Shown piece after piece: positions 23,082 through 34,524 of a stretch of 64,000 bases of DNA. The stretch is taken from positions 157,001 to 221,000 of the forward strand of contig NW_024753869.1 in NCBI RefSeq assembly GCF_018991925.1, written 5' to 3'. The notes below the pieces were generated by a model that saw only the letters and a list, made by a program, of their open reading frames with translations, was not told where the DNA came from and ran no database searches. The position numbers were made by a program, and so were the translations under genes. Source of the DNA: Homarus americanus. Taxonomy: Eukaryota; Arthropoda; Malacostraca; Decapoda; Nephropidae. Position 1 is the stretch's first letter. Every line of letters starts with the position of its first letter.

Positions 23082-23680
23082 GCTCGAAACAAGACTAACA
23101 ATGTACTTGGGTTCATACAAAGGAGTGTTAGTTAAAAGACTAGCGAGGTTATTCTAAAACTATATCTTGCGCTTGTGAGACCTCACTTGCATTACGCAGT
23201 TCAGTTCTACAGAATGGATATAGAATCCCTAGAAGGAATTCGGAGGAGAATGACAAGGCTAATCCCGGGCATTAGAAACCTTGAGTACAGAGACAGGTTA
23301 AAGCATCTTAATTTGCACTCCCTCGAGAGACGTAGAGTGAGGGGCGATATGATCGAGGTGTATAAATGGAAGTCAGGTTAAACAAGGGTAATATAACAAA
23401 TGTGCTTAAATTAGCCAACCAGGAGCGAACTCGAAGTAATGGTTTTAAATTAGATAAATTTAGATTTAGGCGCGAGATGGGTAAACATTGGTTTGGAAAT
23501 AGAGTAGTGGATGAGTGGAACACGTTACCAAACATCATCATTAACTCGAACACGCTAGGTACCTACAAACATAGGTTGGAAGGATATATGAGCGATAGGT
23601 TTTAGGTGTAAACGGGACTGCCCAGTATGGGCCAATAGGCCCGCTGCAGTTTCCTCCATTCTTATGTTCTTATGTTCTTA
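23082..23680 (+). pseudogene. CR1-like LINE 3' fragment, frameshifted
   Basis: A 5'-truncated non-LTR retrotransposon. Translation across frames gives RNKTNNVLGFIQRSVS, then a premature TAA (23133-23135), then LVRPHLHYAVQF..YRMDIES, RRRMTRLIPGIRNLEYRDRL, LNLHSLERRRVRGDMIEVYK, a frame change near 23380, and SNGFKLDKFRFRREMGKHWF, NRVVDEWNTLP. This is the C-terminal third of a LINE reverse transcriptase plus 3' region. Three or four codons are missing after AVQF compared with the copy at 39775-40510. The 3' end has GGGCCAATAGGCCCGCTGCA and finishes in an octamer array (TTCTTATG) instead of poly-A, as CR1-group LINEs do. The RT is dead; the product would be an endonuclease-RT protein. Confidence 0.88.
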
Positions 23681-23934
23681 CTGTATATTCATCTCTTGTC
23701 CCTCACATCAGTGGCAGTCTGCCTCCTCCTCCAGGTCACTTGCCGTACACCTCAACACTTGTCTTTCTTCTCATCTTCCGTAAGATCAACATATACAGTC
23801 TGTCTCTCTACACACGTGGCAGTCAACCATTGAACTTTCCTTGACCTCTCGTAATGTTCTCACTACACCATCTTTCCCAAAAAAGCTTCCATATCACTAC
23901 GTTTTCTCTCCTGCAGGGCACAGTTACCAGCCTT

Positions 23935-23958
23935 CCACCCCCCCCCAAAAAAAAAAAA
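23935..23958. repeat. Poly-C then poly-A tract
   Basis: About ten C followed directly by about twelve A, with no other structure. Confidence 0.85.
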
Positions 23959-24080
23959 CAACAGCACATATTTTCATGTACGGAAATATAAAGTATTGAA
24001 AAGATTGAACACAACATAAAGAAAACTATGTACTGGTAAAAGCCACTATAAAACACATGTCCCGGATAAGACTTTGTATA

Positions 24081-24457
24081 ATTTTTTTTTTCTTTTTTTT
24101 ATTATTTATTGGGCACTCCCCTACATCCTTGTGCAAGGTGAAGCGCAGAAGCGTTTACAGCGCCCAACAGGGAAGCATGCTAAGTTCATGCTTGCCTTAA
24201 AGTCTCACGAGTTAAGGGCGTAGAAGCCTGAAGAGTCAGTGGTTTTATGTCATGAAGTTATTGGAAGCTCCAACAACTTTCCCTGAATACGAATTCGCAA
24301 TTTTCGATTTACACCAGGTACCTACTTTACTGTTAGGTGAACAGGGACTAATGGGGGCAAGGAAGTAAGTCCAAACAACTTCCACCGGCCCAGGAATCGA
24401 ACCCGTGACATCTCGCTTGCGGGGCAAGAACGGTACCGCATCTACCACCGATCCCCC
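24081..24457 (-). mobile_element. tRNA-derived SINE, about 375 bp
   Basis: Read on the minus strand, the element begins with a tRNA-like head: GGTGGTAGATGCGG as a box A, then the box B GGGTTCGATTCC, which fits the RNA polymerase III consensus. The putative anticodon loop reads CCC, suggesting a glycine tRNA ancestor, but the stem is poor, so that is tentative. A tRNA-unrelated body follows, including AGTAGGTACCTGG, a word shared by the other SINE fragments here. It ends in an A-rich tail (poly-T on plus, 24081-24100). SINEs are moved by LINE machinery in trans; the partner LINE is unknown. Confidence 0.72.
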
Positions 24458-24639
24458 TTTTGTATAAAATGTTAAGGTGATAATTATCCAACAGGTGCGG
24501 CAAACCAGTGGTCAGCTGACGTCCTCACCACCTCAAACAAATTCTGTTCTTAAAAATAGAATAAAAAACAAACTTGGGAATCTGAGCATCGCATCAATTC
24601 TAAATTAAATAAGTACCTTGTTTTTCTGGGCTATAAAGG

Positions 24640-24770
24640 AACTTCAGGTTAGGATATATTGACTATTTATATCATGGTGGAGCTTCAGGATATATTAACT
24701 ATTTCTATCATGGTGCAGCTTCAGGATATATTGATTATTTGAGTGGCTTTAGGATTTATTAAGTAGTTGT
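24640..24770. repeat. 36-bp AT-rich repeat, about 3.5 copies
   Basis: Tandem copies of AGGATATATT(A/G)ACTATTT with TATCATGGTGGAGCTTC. The last copy is degraded. Confidence 0.75.
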
Positions 24771-25084
24771 AAATAATGCCAAAAGGTTTAGAATTACCAG
24801 CATTTCTCTACGTATTTTGTGGTAATTTCCAGAGGTATTTTTTGAGATATGTCGTACTAAGGTTATAATTTACTCGTTTCTTTTATTCACAGATCAAGTT
24901 ATAATTGAAGGTGATGCTTATTCTCAGTCCAGCTTTATCGACAAGTGGCAATGTTTACAAAGGTTATTCTTCAATGATGGAGGGAGAACAGGAGAGAGTG
25001 ATTCCTTTTACACCCTTGAGTGATTTTATTATTATTATTATGATTATTATTATGGATAGCATTTTTTTCTTTTTGAGAAAACCT

Positions 25085-25178
25085 TCAAAGAGTAAGACCT
25101 TCCTACTCGCTGCTCTCAAAGACCTTCCTACTCGCTGCTCTCAAAGACCTTCCTACTCGCCGTCCTCGCAGACTCTCC
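25085..25178. repeat. 25-bp repeat, about 4 copies
   Basis: Direct repeats of AAAGACCTTCCTACTCGCTG plus CTCTC. The first and last copies are partial. Confidence 0.85.
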
Positions 25179-25234
25179 TACTAATGACTACGTTGGATTG
25201 GCCATGTTACCCGCATGGACCACGGTAGACTGCC

Positions 25235-25321
25235 AACACAGCTTTTTTTTCTTTTTGTTTTTTTTACTGGGATTAGCCCACCCAGGCACAGGTCACTGAC
25301 CCACATCGGGGCCTGGGGGAC
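25235..25321 (-). mobile_element. LINE 3' end, 5'-truncated copy
   Basis: On the minus strand this reads CCCCCAGGCCCCGATGTGGG, TCAGTGACCTGTGCC, GGTGGGCTAATCCCAGTAA and an A-rich tail. It matches the last 65 bases of the LINE copy at 33806-34520. All coding sequence is gone. The CAA array starts exactly at its truncated side. Confidence 0.82.
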
Positions 25322-25322
25322 A

Positions 25323-25354
<32 letters not shown>

Positions 25355-25357
25355 GCG

Positions 25358-25392
<35 letters not shown>

Positions 25393-25417
25393 ATAAATAA
25401 ATAAATAAATAACAACA

Positions 25418-25467
<50 letters not shown>

Positions 25468-25514
25468 ATAACAAATAAATAATAACAACAACAACAACAA
25501 ATAAATAAACAAAT

Positions 25515-25546
<32 letters not shown>

Positions 25547-25876
25547 ATAAATAAATAAATAAAACAACAACAACAACAACAACAGCAAGAACAAATAAAA
25601 CAACAACAACAACAGCAAGAACAAATAAAACAACAGCAAGAACAACAACAACAGCAAGAACAAATAAAACAACAGCAAGAACAACAACAACAACAACAAC
25701 AAATAAAACAACAACGACAACAACAACAACAACAGCAAGAACAAATAAAACAACAACAACAAATAAAACAACAACAACAAATAAAACAACAACAACAGCA
25801 ACAGCAAGAACAAATAAAACAACAACAACAAATAAAACAACAACAACAAATAAAACAACAACAACAACAACAAAAC

Positions 25877-25933
<57 letters not shown>

Positions 25934-25956
25934 ATAACAACAACAAATAAATAAAC

Positions 25957-25962
<6 letters not shown>
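25322..25962. repeat. (CAA)n array with ATAAA interruptions, 640 bp
   Basis: CAA trinucleotides interspersed with repeated cassettes such as AACAAATAAAACAACAACAA and GCAAGAACAAATAAA. The cassettes recur, so higher-order amplification occurred inside the microsatellite. Polyleucine, polycysteine and polyvaline frames on the minus strand are artefacts. Confidence 0.95.

Positions 25963-26031
<69 letters not shown>
25963..26031. repeat. (AAT)n microsatellite
   Basis: About 23 ATA/AAT trinucleotides, continuous with the CAA array. Confidence 0.95.
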
Positions 26032-26032
<1 letters not shown>

Positions 26033-27333
26033 TTAAAGAACCATAAAGAAATACAAAAATGAAAAAAAAAGATCAAAAGTGAGAAACAATATATGTATGT
26101 TGTGTTGTCAATAGTAAGAGTTACTCGATAGTCATCTACTGTAGATTAGCAAACGTAACGATGGCGGACACCGGAAAAGGTATAAGGATCACCTGAGAGA
26201 CGATCACTCCACACCATAACGTTTGGATAAGCACCACACGAGGTGTTACTATTTTCGAGTTAGCTCGACTGCTTACTAAGGTGGACAAGAACCAGCGCCA
26301 TTCTTCTTCTCGTGTAACATCTGCGGACGACCCTGCCGGTCCCGTAGTAGCGGTGGCGGCAGTAGAGTAAGTGAGTGTGGTGTGGATCAACCGGTGATGT
26401 AGTCACTGTAGGTCGTGTCATCACTCAGTATTAACACCGTGGACGATCCTTCATGACAGCTCCAGAGTATAATAATAAATACATCCATTAATAGATAGAA
26501 ATAATCCCCAGATCCACGTTTGAGAGCAAAACTGTTCATACATTTATATTCATGAGTATTGGCGTGGATATGTATTGGCACGCACGCACGTCCTGGTGTA
26601 TGTGCAGGCATTGTTTATGTATGCCTGTGTGTACGCATGAGTGACGGGCGTTGTGTAGGTGCGTGAGGGGTAATATATAAGGGTAACATGAGGTGCCAGA
26701 ATGAGACGGTGGCCAATACTTCACGGCACACCACACCTCCCAACGTCAAACAGAAGCCCACCAACGCCAGGCAAATTACACCTAATGCTTCCTCTCTTAC
26801 GTAAAAATTTTAAAAGCCTTTCTTGGGTCATGACACGTACCCCCCTCCACCTAGCGTCCTCACTTGTTTCTGGGAAAATATGGAATTTGGTAGATGTAAA
26901 GCGGTACATGAATCTAATGCTTTTAACGCGGGAAGGAAAATAAAAAAAAAAGCCTTTGGACGCCGGAGTGAAATTGTGAGTTGGATTATATACACATTCT
27001 TGGTATAATTCCCCTCGTGTGGACATGACATTTAGCGTCGACAGTAACACTCACTTATGTTTTGGTTTTACCGAGGTATTAAATGTGGATGGTCCCTCAT
27101 CTCTTCCCACTTTGTCGAGGTCACTTCTTTCACAGCGACGACACCATGGCTCTTCATTCTTCTTTTAATTGTTATCTTTCATTTTATGTTTATTTTTTCC
27201 TTTGTTTTCAATATGTGAATTAATTATTACATCAAAACTCCATTTCATAAACACTGATAGATTCTTGCTGCAATATCTTCTATCTCACCATCTTGAACAA
27301 CCAGCAGTCTCCTCTCATTGGCCCATCAGGATT

Positions 27334-27335
<2 letters not shown>
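26032..27335. other. Unique DNA without recognisable gene
   Basis: About 1.3 kb of balanced composition. Frames of 60-109 codons at 26136-27050 lie on both strands and overlap each other, as expected by chance. I recognise no domain. Confidence 0.45.

Positions 27336-27391
<56 letters not shown>
27336..27391. repeat. (AC)n microsatellite
   Basis: A perfect AC dinucleotide run of about 28 units. Confidence 0.97.
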
Positions 27392-27393
<2 letters not shown>

Positions 27394-27609
27394 CTAATAT
27401 CTTAAAAGGTTTCCTCACCCCCCCCTTCTTTATCTCACCTTCTCAATTTTTCGTAATTTTTCACTCCTCTCCCAGCCGACCTTCACACTTTCGTATCTTA
27501 TATTATTCATTTTTCTCACCGCGACTTTTCCTCTCTCCACCTCACACCATCTACACTATTCATTTTGTGTGTCAGAAGTCTGTTAAAAGTGAATTTTGTG
27601 TCAGGAATG

Positions 27610-27960
27610 TGTTGGGGATATACTATGTGTCAGGAGTATAATGTGTAACAAAAGTCAACTATGTGTCAGGATTGCAAGGTGTGTCAGGAGTGTGTCAGAA
27701 GTGTAAGGTGTGTCAGGAGTGTGTCAGAAGTGTAAGGTGTGTCAGGAGTGTGTCAGAAGTGTAAGGTGTGTCAGGAGTGTGTCAGAAGTGTAAGGTGTGT
27801 CAGGAGTGTGTCAGGATTGTAAGGTGTGTCAGGAGTGTGTCAGAAGTGTAAGGTGTGTCAGGAGTGTGTCAGAAGTGTAAGGTGTGTCAGGAGTGTGTCA
27901 GAAGTGTAAGGTGTGTCAGGAGTGTGTCAGAAGTGTAAGGTGTGTCAGGAATGTCAGGAG
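27610..27960. repeat. 29-bp minisatellite
   Basis: About 11 copies of GTGTGTCAGAAGTGTAAGGT plus GTGTCAGGA. The central copies are identical and the first few are diverged. Confidence 0.92.
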
Positions 27961-27969
27961 GGGATATTT

Positions 27970-30240
27970 GTATCGTGTAAATAAATAAAGACAATGAAAG
28001 GTGAAAAAAACAAAACAAGAGACTCCTGTAACCTCACATTTACTCAGGTCAATGGTAATGAAAAATTAAAAAACCCCGGTGAATTTTCTATTAAGTAAAT
28101 AAAAGTTAGTCGTTCAGACCTTATGTTTTGGGTATAAAAAAAATTACTTATATATTTTTTTTAATGGTTTTTCTTTTTTTGAGAGCCGCAACACAATGTC
28201 GGTTTTGGGTTACGTTAAAAAGAGAGGGAGAGAGAACAGGGCATGAAGAGTACCGTGTGTACTTTTTTATAAATACACAAATAATCTTATCTCCGGGTCA
28301 TTTTTCATCCAACTTTTATAACAAGTAACAAGGATACTGTATATTTTTCACCCAGTTGTCTATAGTATTAATATATTTAGAAGGAAAACTAGAATAAACA
28401 TATATTGTACTCTGAATCTTTCTCCATCACTCTTAATTAAACGGTATTCAAGTTTTAAGTTAATAAAATAAATGCAACATATCCTTAGAATATTTATGAA
28501 GAATATTTCCTTTTAGTTAATAACGTCGGAGTTTGGAGATAAGAAAATCAACTCGTTTCTTTCACTAACATTAGACTCGCTGTGATGAGTCGTGATCTGT
28601 ATGATAAAAAAAAAGGTTACCTCCGGATCTTACTTTCGGTTCACATACGTAAGTCACTATGAGTCAGGCTACTGTTTCCGCACGAGCATATAACCGCCCC
28701 ACGACGAGCCTGACCTTGGTCTAAGCTTTTTTTGTGGCTGAGTTCACCACCGTCCACAACCCAACATTGTTTTCCTAGATCTAAGTGAGCCTGAGTAAAG
28801 ATGTGACCTTAACGCCAGACAAAGGCCTACAGGTGGCCCCAGAGGGTCTTTGTAACATTTGTTGATGACAAACTCTTACCGTCAGTCTTGTATTTGCGAA
28901 ACAGATGACATCGGAGCTATTTCAGATATCACCCAGACATAATACACCTGGTATGTGTATAGAGGACTGTTTGTGTCATCACAGGGCTCATGAACATCTA
29001 CTACATAAAGCTAATCTTTGAGAAATAATTAATCCCAATTTATAATGAGAAAATAAGCGATACTTACATGGCTGTAACAACTAAACTTGTTAATGTCAGA
29101 AGGTTAACCAAGTCTTAGGGTTCACGTTCAGGTGGAGGAAGTGAAGACCTACTGTATGTTGTCACTGGTGGAAGGGATCGAGGTGTGGAAGATAAAGTGA
29201 TGAATGGAGAGGTACAGGGAGTTCCATCTGGCTTTTTACATGTGCAGCGACGCAGCGCGCTGTTCCGCGCAGTTCGCAGCGCCGGAGTGTCGTGAAGTGC
29301 AAGTCGATTCAGTGGCCCACTGCATTGTTTGCAAGAGCATCCTGATCCTTGACCCCAGCTCACCTGGCGTCGTGCCAGGAACATCTTGTCTGTTATAGTT
29401 GACTAATCAACACATGGTGTAAGTAAGTATTCTAGTGATCCTGTACTCCACACACACCTCTCTCAGACTTAAGATAACAGCCAGAGCCTTTGGCAGCATC
29501 AAATGATTTTGTGTTAAGTTCAATGAAAATCTGATTCTGATAAATCGCTTGATGTTGACAAGACGCTATAGGATGGTTTTCTCTCCTCTGAGTGATAGCT
29601 GTTGCTTCCCTCAAAGACTCAATATTTTGCTGTTCTCTTAAGTTAAAATGTTCAGGTGCTGGCGGCAACAACACACCGCTTAAGGCGCCAGATTAACATT
29701 TTACTCTCCAAGTTGGAGCTGACGTTTCCGTGAAGTCATAATGACAAGTTTACTAAGGAGCGTCCTGTAATTTGTCCATCTCCTTGACGCAGACTGCAAG
29801 ATGTTAACACAACTCACGTTTAAATTATCCAACAAGAGACGCACCAGCAGCAGCTTGACGCGACACTCTCACACTGACTCACTTATTTATTTGCTCACGA
29901 TAAAAAGAAAACATTTGTGAGCTCGGCAGCTGCACCCTACCCGAAGGGCAGTATTTCGTCAGTTTTGTACATCACTCACTCACTGGTGAAGTAAAATTTA
30001 GTCATCTGTGATAGGCTGCTGTGAACTACCACATCCACTAATTATGACCTACTTATATAGACTAAACTGAAATATACTAAAACTAGTTATGTCGCCATAT
30101 CTATACGCTATTCTCACTATAAACCAGACTGTGGTGGAGGTTAGTACCACCCGAGGCAAAAAAAAAATGGTATTTTCAAGTTGCGATACATGAAGGCCAT
30201 CTTGGTATTCTGAAACGTGGTGGTAAACGGGGGATCCTTG
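27970..30240. other. Unique DNA without recognisable gene
   Basis: About 2.3 kb. A GC-richer island at 29210-29350 has overlapping short frames on both strands (64 codons plus, 89 codons minus) that match nothing I know. The rest is AT-rich and featureless. Confidence 0.45.
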
Positions 30241-30256
30241 GGAGCGTGTAGCTACT

Positions 30257-30308
30257 AGGGGTGGGGTAGGGGGGTGGGGGAGGGGGTAGGGTAGGGGGCG
30301 GGGGGGAT
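30257..30308. repeat. G-run cluster, potential G-quadruplex
   Basis: More than six runs of three to seven G within 52 bases, separated by T, TA or A. Such spacing is compatible with G-quadruplex folding of the plus strand. Confidence 0.75.
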
Positions 30309-30442
30309 GGCCGTATAGTTCAAGGTGTCACTTAAATTATTTATTTACATGTGCGGTAATTTTCACATGAGAAACTCAGTCAATCTCCTTCTTATGGTGT
30401 AAATAAGTTCCGATTTTAACTTGTGTGTGGCCACGCGTCGAG

Positions 30443-30465
30443 TAGGTTAGGTTAGGTTAGGTTAG
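30443..30465. repeat. TTAGG telomere-like block
   Basis: Four to five consecutive AGGTT pentamers, in TTAGG orientation on the plus strand. Confidence 0.75.
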
Positions 30466-30597
30466 ATTTTATAGAAGCCACCACCATATTTCATGTAAGT
30501 TGCCTCCACAGGTAACAGCGAAGACCTTTAGTCCCAACTCTCGCTAATGACTGTGGCTTACAACCATATCACCTACCCCAGCTGACACCATGTACAG

Positions 30598-30760
30598 ATA
30601 GGGGTGAGAGGGTTAGGGAGGGGTGAGAGGGTGAGAGGAGGGTGAGAGGGTGAGGGAGGAAAGCGAGAGGGAAGGTGGGTGAGGGAGGAGAGTGAGAGGG
30701 AAGGTGGGGGAGGGGTGAGAGGGAAGGTGGGGAAGAGATGAGAGTGTGAAGGGAAAGGTG
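30598..30760. repeat. GGTGAGAGG-rich repeat
   Basis: Loose tandem repeat of AGGGTGAGAGGG and AGGGAAGGTGGGGGAGGGGTG words. Confidence 0.75.
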
Positions 30761-30769
30761 AAGTAGGGG

Positions 30770-33700
30770 TGATGGGATGGGATGATGGCTTAGGGAGGAT
30801 GGTACTAGAAGGGGAAATTCACCCCCTTCCCTGTCGGTGGCACCTGCAGTAGGCCTCTGACGGATGACGCCCTCCACCACCTCTTCGGAAGTCACCATCC
30901 TCGCTTACCAGGATAACCAACCCGACACACCAACCCCGACAAGTACCAGAGTCAGCAAGTGTTAGCCTGTATTGTAATAACCTCTGTCTGTAGATTGACA
31001 GTAGTACAGTACCTATATAAATGTGGGCTATTTACATTTACTTATGTATCAATTACACTTCCTGAATTAATTTGATAGACGCCAACTACCCAAAGCTTAT
31101 CACTTACTTCTCGCGGGCTAGATGACTTCCCATGTCCTCCAAGCACCTCTGATGTACACAGGTCATCCTGCCCAGTGGCCTTGACTCCAGTATCTCACAC
31201 ACAACAAACGTGGTACAGGAGCTCTTTAAGTTACCTCCTATATTCTCTCATAAAAGAACAGTAGTCTAATATCTGTTAATTCCTCATTAATAACAAGAGA
31301 GAGTTGCATATATCTGGGGAATACAATACAAAAACCAGATAGTGTTTGTGTGAACATTAAGTACTGTGACACAACTACAGACAGAGATTACAACGATAAT
31401 CCAACTACAAGAGTTAGAAGGTACCAGCTGGAGGGAACACCAGCTGCTAGTACAAGGTGACCAGCAGATGGCATTACCTGACATTCCACAACTAGCTACA
31501 GATGTTACCAGGTGGTATATCAAACGTCCATACCAGGCCCGTAAAGGTGTCAGCGGTGAGGATAGCTCTAACCTCCACAAAACTGGAACACATAAAGGTG
31601 ACAGTGATAACGATACCTTTATAGTACCATTGCCTGGAACACAGACTGGAAGAGGTAACTCACAAGTTCATTAAGGTGACAGCGATAACACGATACCTAC
31701 ATAAACTCAGTGTCCTGAAAATAAATATTCTACGAGTTAACACAGCACAAAATGCACCGAAAATTATATTAGGGCTAAATAAACTTATTTTACGAGAGAA
31801 AAGATATACAAAGGCTTGTATTATAAAAATACAATTAAAAACTTGGGTGTTTCAGGTGAAATTTTGAAATATTAACTTAACAACTGTCAACAAGTGGTAC
31901 CACCTCTACCATCTATGCCGTGGTAGTCCAGGCGTCAACACCCAGATGCTTGCCGCCCAGACAGCATAAACTCCCCCTGGAGACAAACGTAAGAATCAAC
32001 AATCATCATCATAGCCGGCGCTCCAACTGTGTGACCCAGCAGACCCAGTGTGTGACCCAGTGAGCAAACCCAAGCAAGACCCTGATTACACTCAACGTAT
32101 ATACTTATTCATGCTCAAAGGTTACGGATGTAGAACTACCAACGTTCAGAAACAAGTCGAGGAACATTGCCAGGAAGGCCTCGATTCACACCAACCCCAT
32201 GACTGACGATACTTTTGGGGAGTGCACATCAAGCAGGATAATTTAATGTTCACAAGTTTTAACACTCAATAATTCACATTATTTTATATTGTATTCAATT
32301 ACTTTGGAGGAGTAAACTCAGTGAGTAGTAACACATCTCAAACAATGTTAGAAGCATGTATGAAGTACTCACCTGAACAGTTTTACAGTGAGAAATATTT
32401 TCTAACCATAGCAATAGATGCATGTATTAACACACCAGCAACTTCTGCAACTCACAGAAAGTGTGTAAGACGTAACATACTGCATCACTAATAGACAAAC
32501 TAACATAGATTCCTCAATGTTTCTCACTTCCTTTACGACCACTTTTAATGGTAGCTTTTGGTCAGTTGCTTAGCTAGCGCACACAGTTTTACAATAGAGC
32601 AGTGTTTTGTGACAGCCAGTGACAATTAACAGTGTAATAAGGAGGAACTTAATATTTAAAAAAAATGTGGTGTGTGAACGTTTATTAGTGTCAGTGTTAA
32701 CATACCTCTCACTCATAACAAATGACTCCTTACAAGTCAATAAACAATGTTCCATGTAAATTCCCAATGAACAGAAACGATCACGTGGAGGCCTGGTCGG
32801 CTCAGAAAATGTGTCGAGAAAACATACCTATACCCAGAGGTCGTTCACTGAGTTACTGTTTACTTAAAACTTGGAATTAACAATTATCACTTAAATATAA
32901 AGAACTGAATTATTATATTTAACTTCTTACTTATTATGATGTTACACTCACACGTAATCAGTGTAAACTTAGACTAAATAATTCACAATTTTGGAAGGCG
33001 ATAATTTCTTTAATGCGACCATTTCCATTGAATTAATGATAATACCTACCTACATGCTTAACTTTTATCCTATGATGTACTCGCAAGACCCTCTGCAGCG
33101 TCATGCACTGGAATGGTCTGCTGGCAACATAAATTGGCTTAACCTATCACGCTTTCTTTGGCGATGTTGTATCGTTGCGAGAGCCAGAAAGGATCTCGCC
33201 CAAACTTTCAGGTCTATTCCTGATAACCGCCAACGAGCAAGGCAGCAAATTTTAAATACTTTTATCCTTTGCTCAACTTTTGTGTGAACGTTAGACTAGG
33301 CCAAGCACGACGCCATGAGACTCGACTCATATCAGACGTAAGAAGTAATAATAAGATCACATTACTATATTCACTCTTACAAGGTTATAGTTGAACTTAA
33401 AGTAAATCATGATCTCTCATCAGGGAATGAAGACAATCTTCCATGGTTTACTCCTCCGTTCAAACAGTTTTGATCTGAGATAAGACATACTGTACTGTAC
33501 GTACTGCACCGCTAAACGGAACGTGCAACTTCCTGTCTCATTATTTTCGTATATAACTTACTATTGGAGTACAATGAAAAAGGACTCCGAGAAACACATT
33601 GCGAAATGTTTATCTTGTGCCCTCACAAGGGAACGACGATGCAGACTGCTTCAATACTTGAATACCCAACACCAGAAAGTCCAATCAACACGACAGCTAA

Positions 33701-33800
33701 AAACGTGCGTGCGTGCAGGCAGGCGTGCGGGTGTGTGCACGAGGGCGGGCGGGTGTGTGTGTGGGGGTTAACATAAGTTAGGACTAAGCATCAATGTATA
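30770..33800. other. Unique DNA without recognisable gene
   Basis: About 3 kb. The frame at 31366-31674 (102 codons, Q-rich start) and the one ending near 33287 (including EWSAGNINWLNLSRFLWRCC) do not match a family I know and lack splice context. AAGGTGACAG.GATAAC.GATACC occurs twice, near 31596 and 31674. Confidence 0.45.
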
Positions 33801-33805
33801 ACACC

Positions 33806-34520
33806 ATCAGTTTGTAATCTCCTTCAAGCTAGGCCTCACCATTTCCTCTAATATGTCATGGAAGCCACACATCCTTAACATTGCTAAAGCGGCCTCCCGA
33901 AAGTTGGGAATGCTATACAGATGCCGTAGCTACTTCACTCCTGAGCAGTTGCTTCAATTATACAAGGGATTCATTCGTCCTAACTTGAAGTACTGCTCTC
34001 ATATCTGGGGTGGCTCTTCTTCTGTCCAACTGTTAGATAGGGTGGAATCAAAGGCATTTCGTCTTATTAACTTTCCTCCTTTAGTTGATAATCTTTCTTC
34101 CCTTTCTCTTCGCCACAATGTTGCTTCACTCTCTCTCCTTTACAGATACTTTAACGGGCAATATTCGGTGGATTTGGCATCTTGTGTACCGTCGGCAAGG
34201 CCGTGGGCTGGTAACACTGGTCTTGCCCGCGGTGCTCACCGTTTTTCTATGGATGTCGGTCACACTAATATAACCCGTTATAGTACATCCTTCTTTCCTC
34301 ACACAGCCAAACTGTGGAATGCTCTGTCTTCTGTGTTTCCATATTCATACAATGTCTCGCTTCAAAAAGCTGGTTTTCCGGCATCTTCGTGGTATAGATT
34401 AATATAATCATTTTCTTTTATATTTTTAATTTATTTCTACTCTTATTTTTTCACCCCCCAGGCCCCGTTGTGGGTCAATGACCTGTGCCCGGGTGGGCTA
34501 TTCCCAGTAAAAGAAAAAAA
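33806..34520 (+). pseudogene. LINE reverse-transcriptase C-terminal fragment, second family
   Basis: The frame gives FKLGLTISSNMSWKPHILNI, AKAASRKLGMLYRCRSYFTP, EQLLQLYKGFIRPNLKYCSH, IWGG, LLDRVESKAFRLINFPP and a terminal FFPHTAKLWNALSSVFP block. This is the thumb and C-terminal part of a LINE polymerase. The YCSHIWGG form differs from the YAVQFW family elsewhere in the window. The last codons are out of frame: shifting by one base near 34360 gives FKKLVFRHLRGID and a stop, the expected ending. The 3' region (CCCCCAGGCCCCGTTGTGGG...) ends in an A-rich tail. It is 5'-truncated and inactive. Clade is unassigned. Confidence 0.87.
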
Positions 34521-34524
34521 AAGC

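Noticed and set aside
25181..26076. Polyleucine, polycysteine and polyvaline proteins on the minus strand
   Set aside because: Direct translation of (TTG)n in its three frames.
29204..29398. GC-richer short frame as a small gene
   Set aside because: Overlapping frames on both strands, no recognised domain and no context.
31366..31674. 102-codon frame beginning MTQLQTEITTIIQLQELEG
   Set aside because: Overlaps an equally long minus-strand frame; no domain and no codon or splice support.
33000..33287. 98-codon frame with a tryptophan-rich EWSAGNINWLNLSRFLWRCC segment
   Set aside because: No family recognised, no splice signals and no partner frame. It may be an old transposon piece but I cannot show it.
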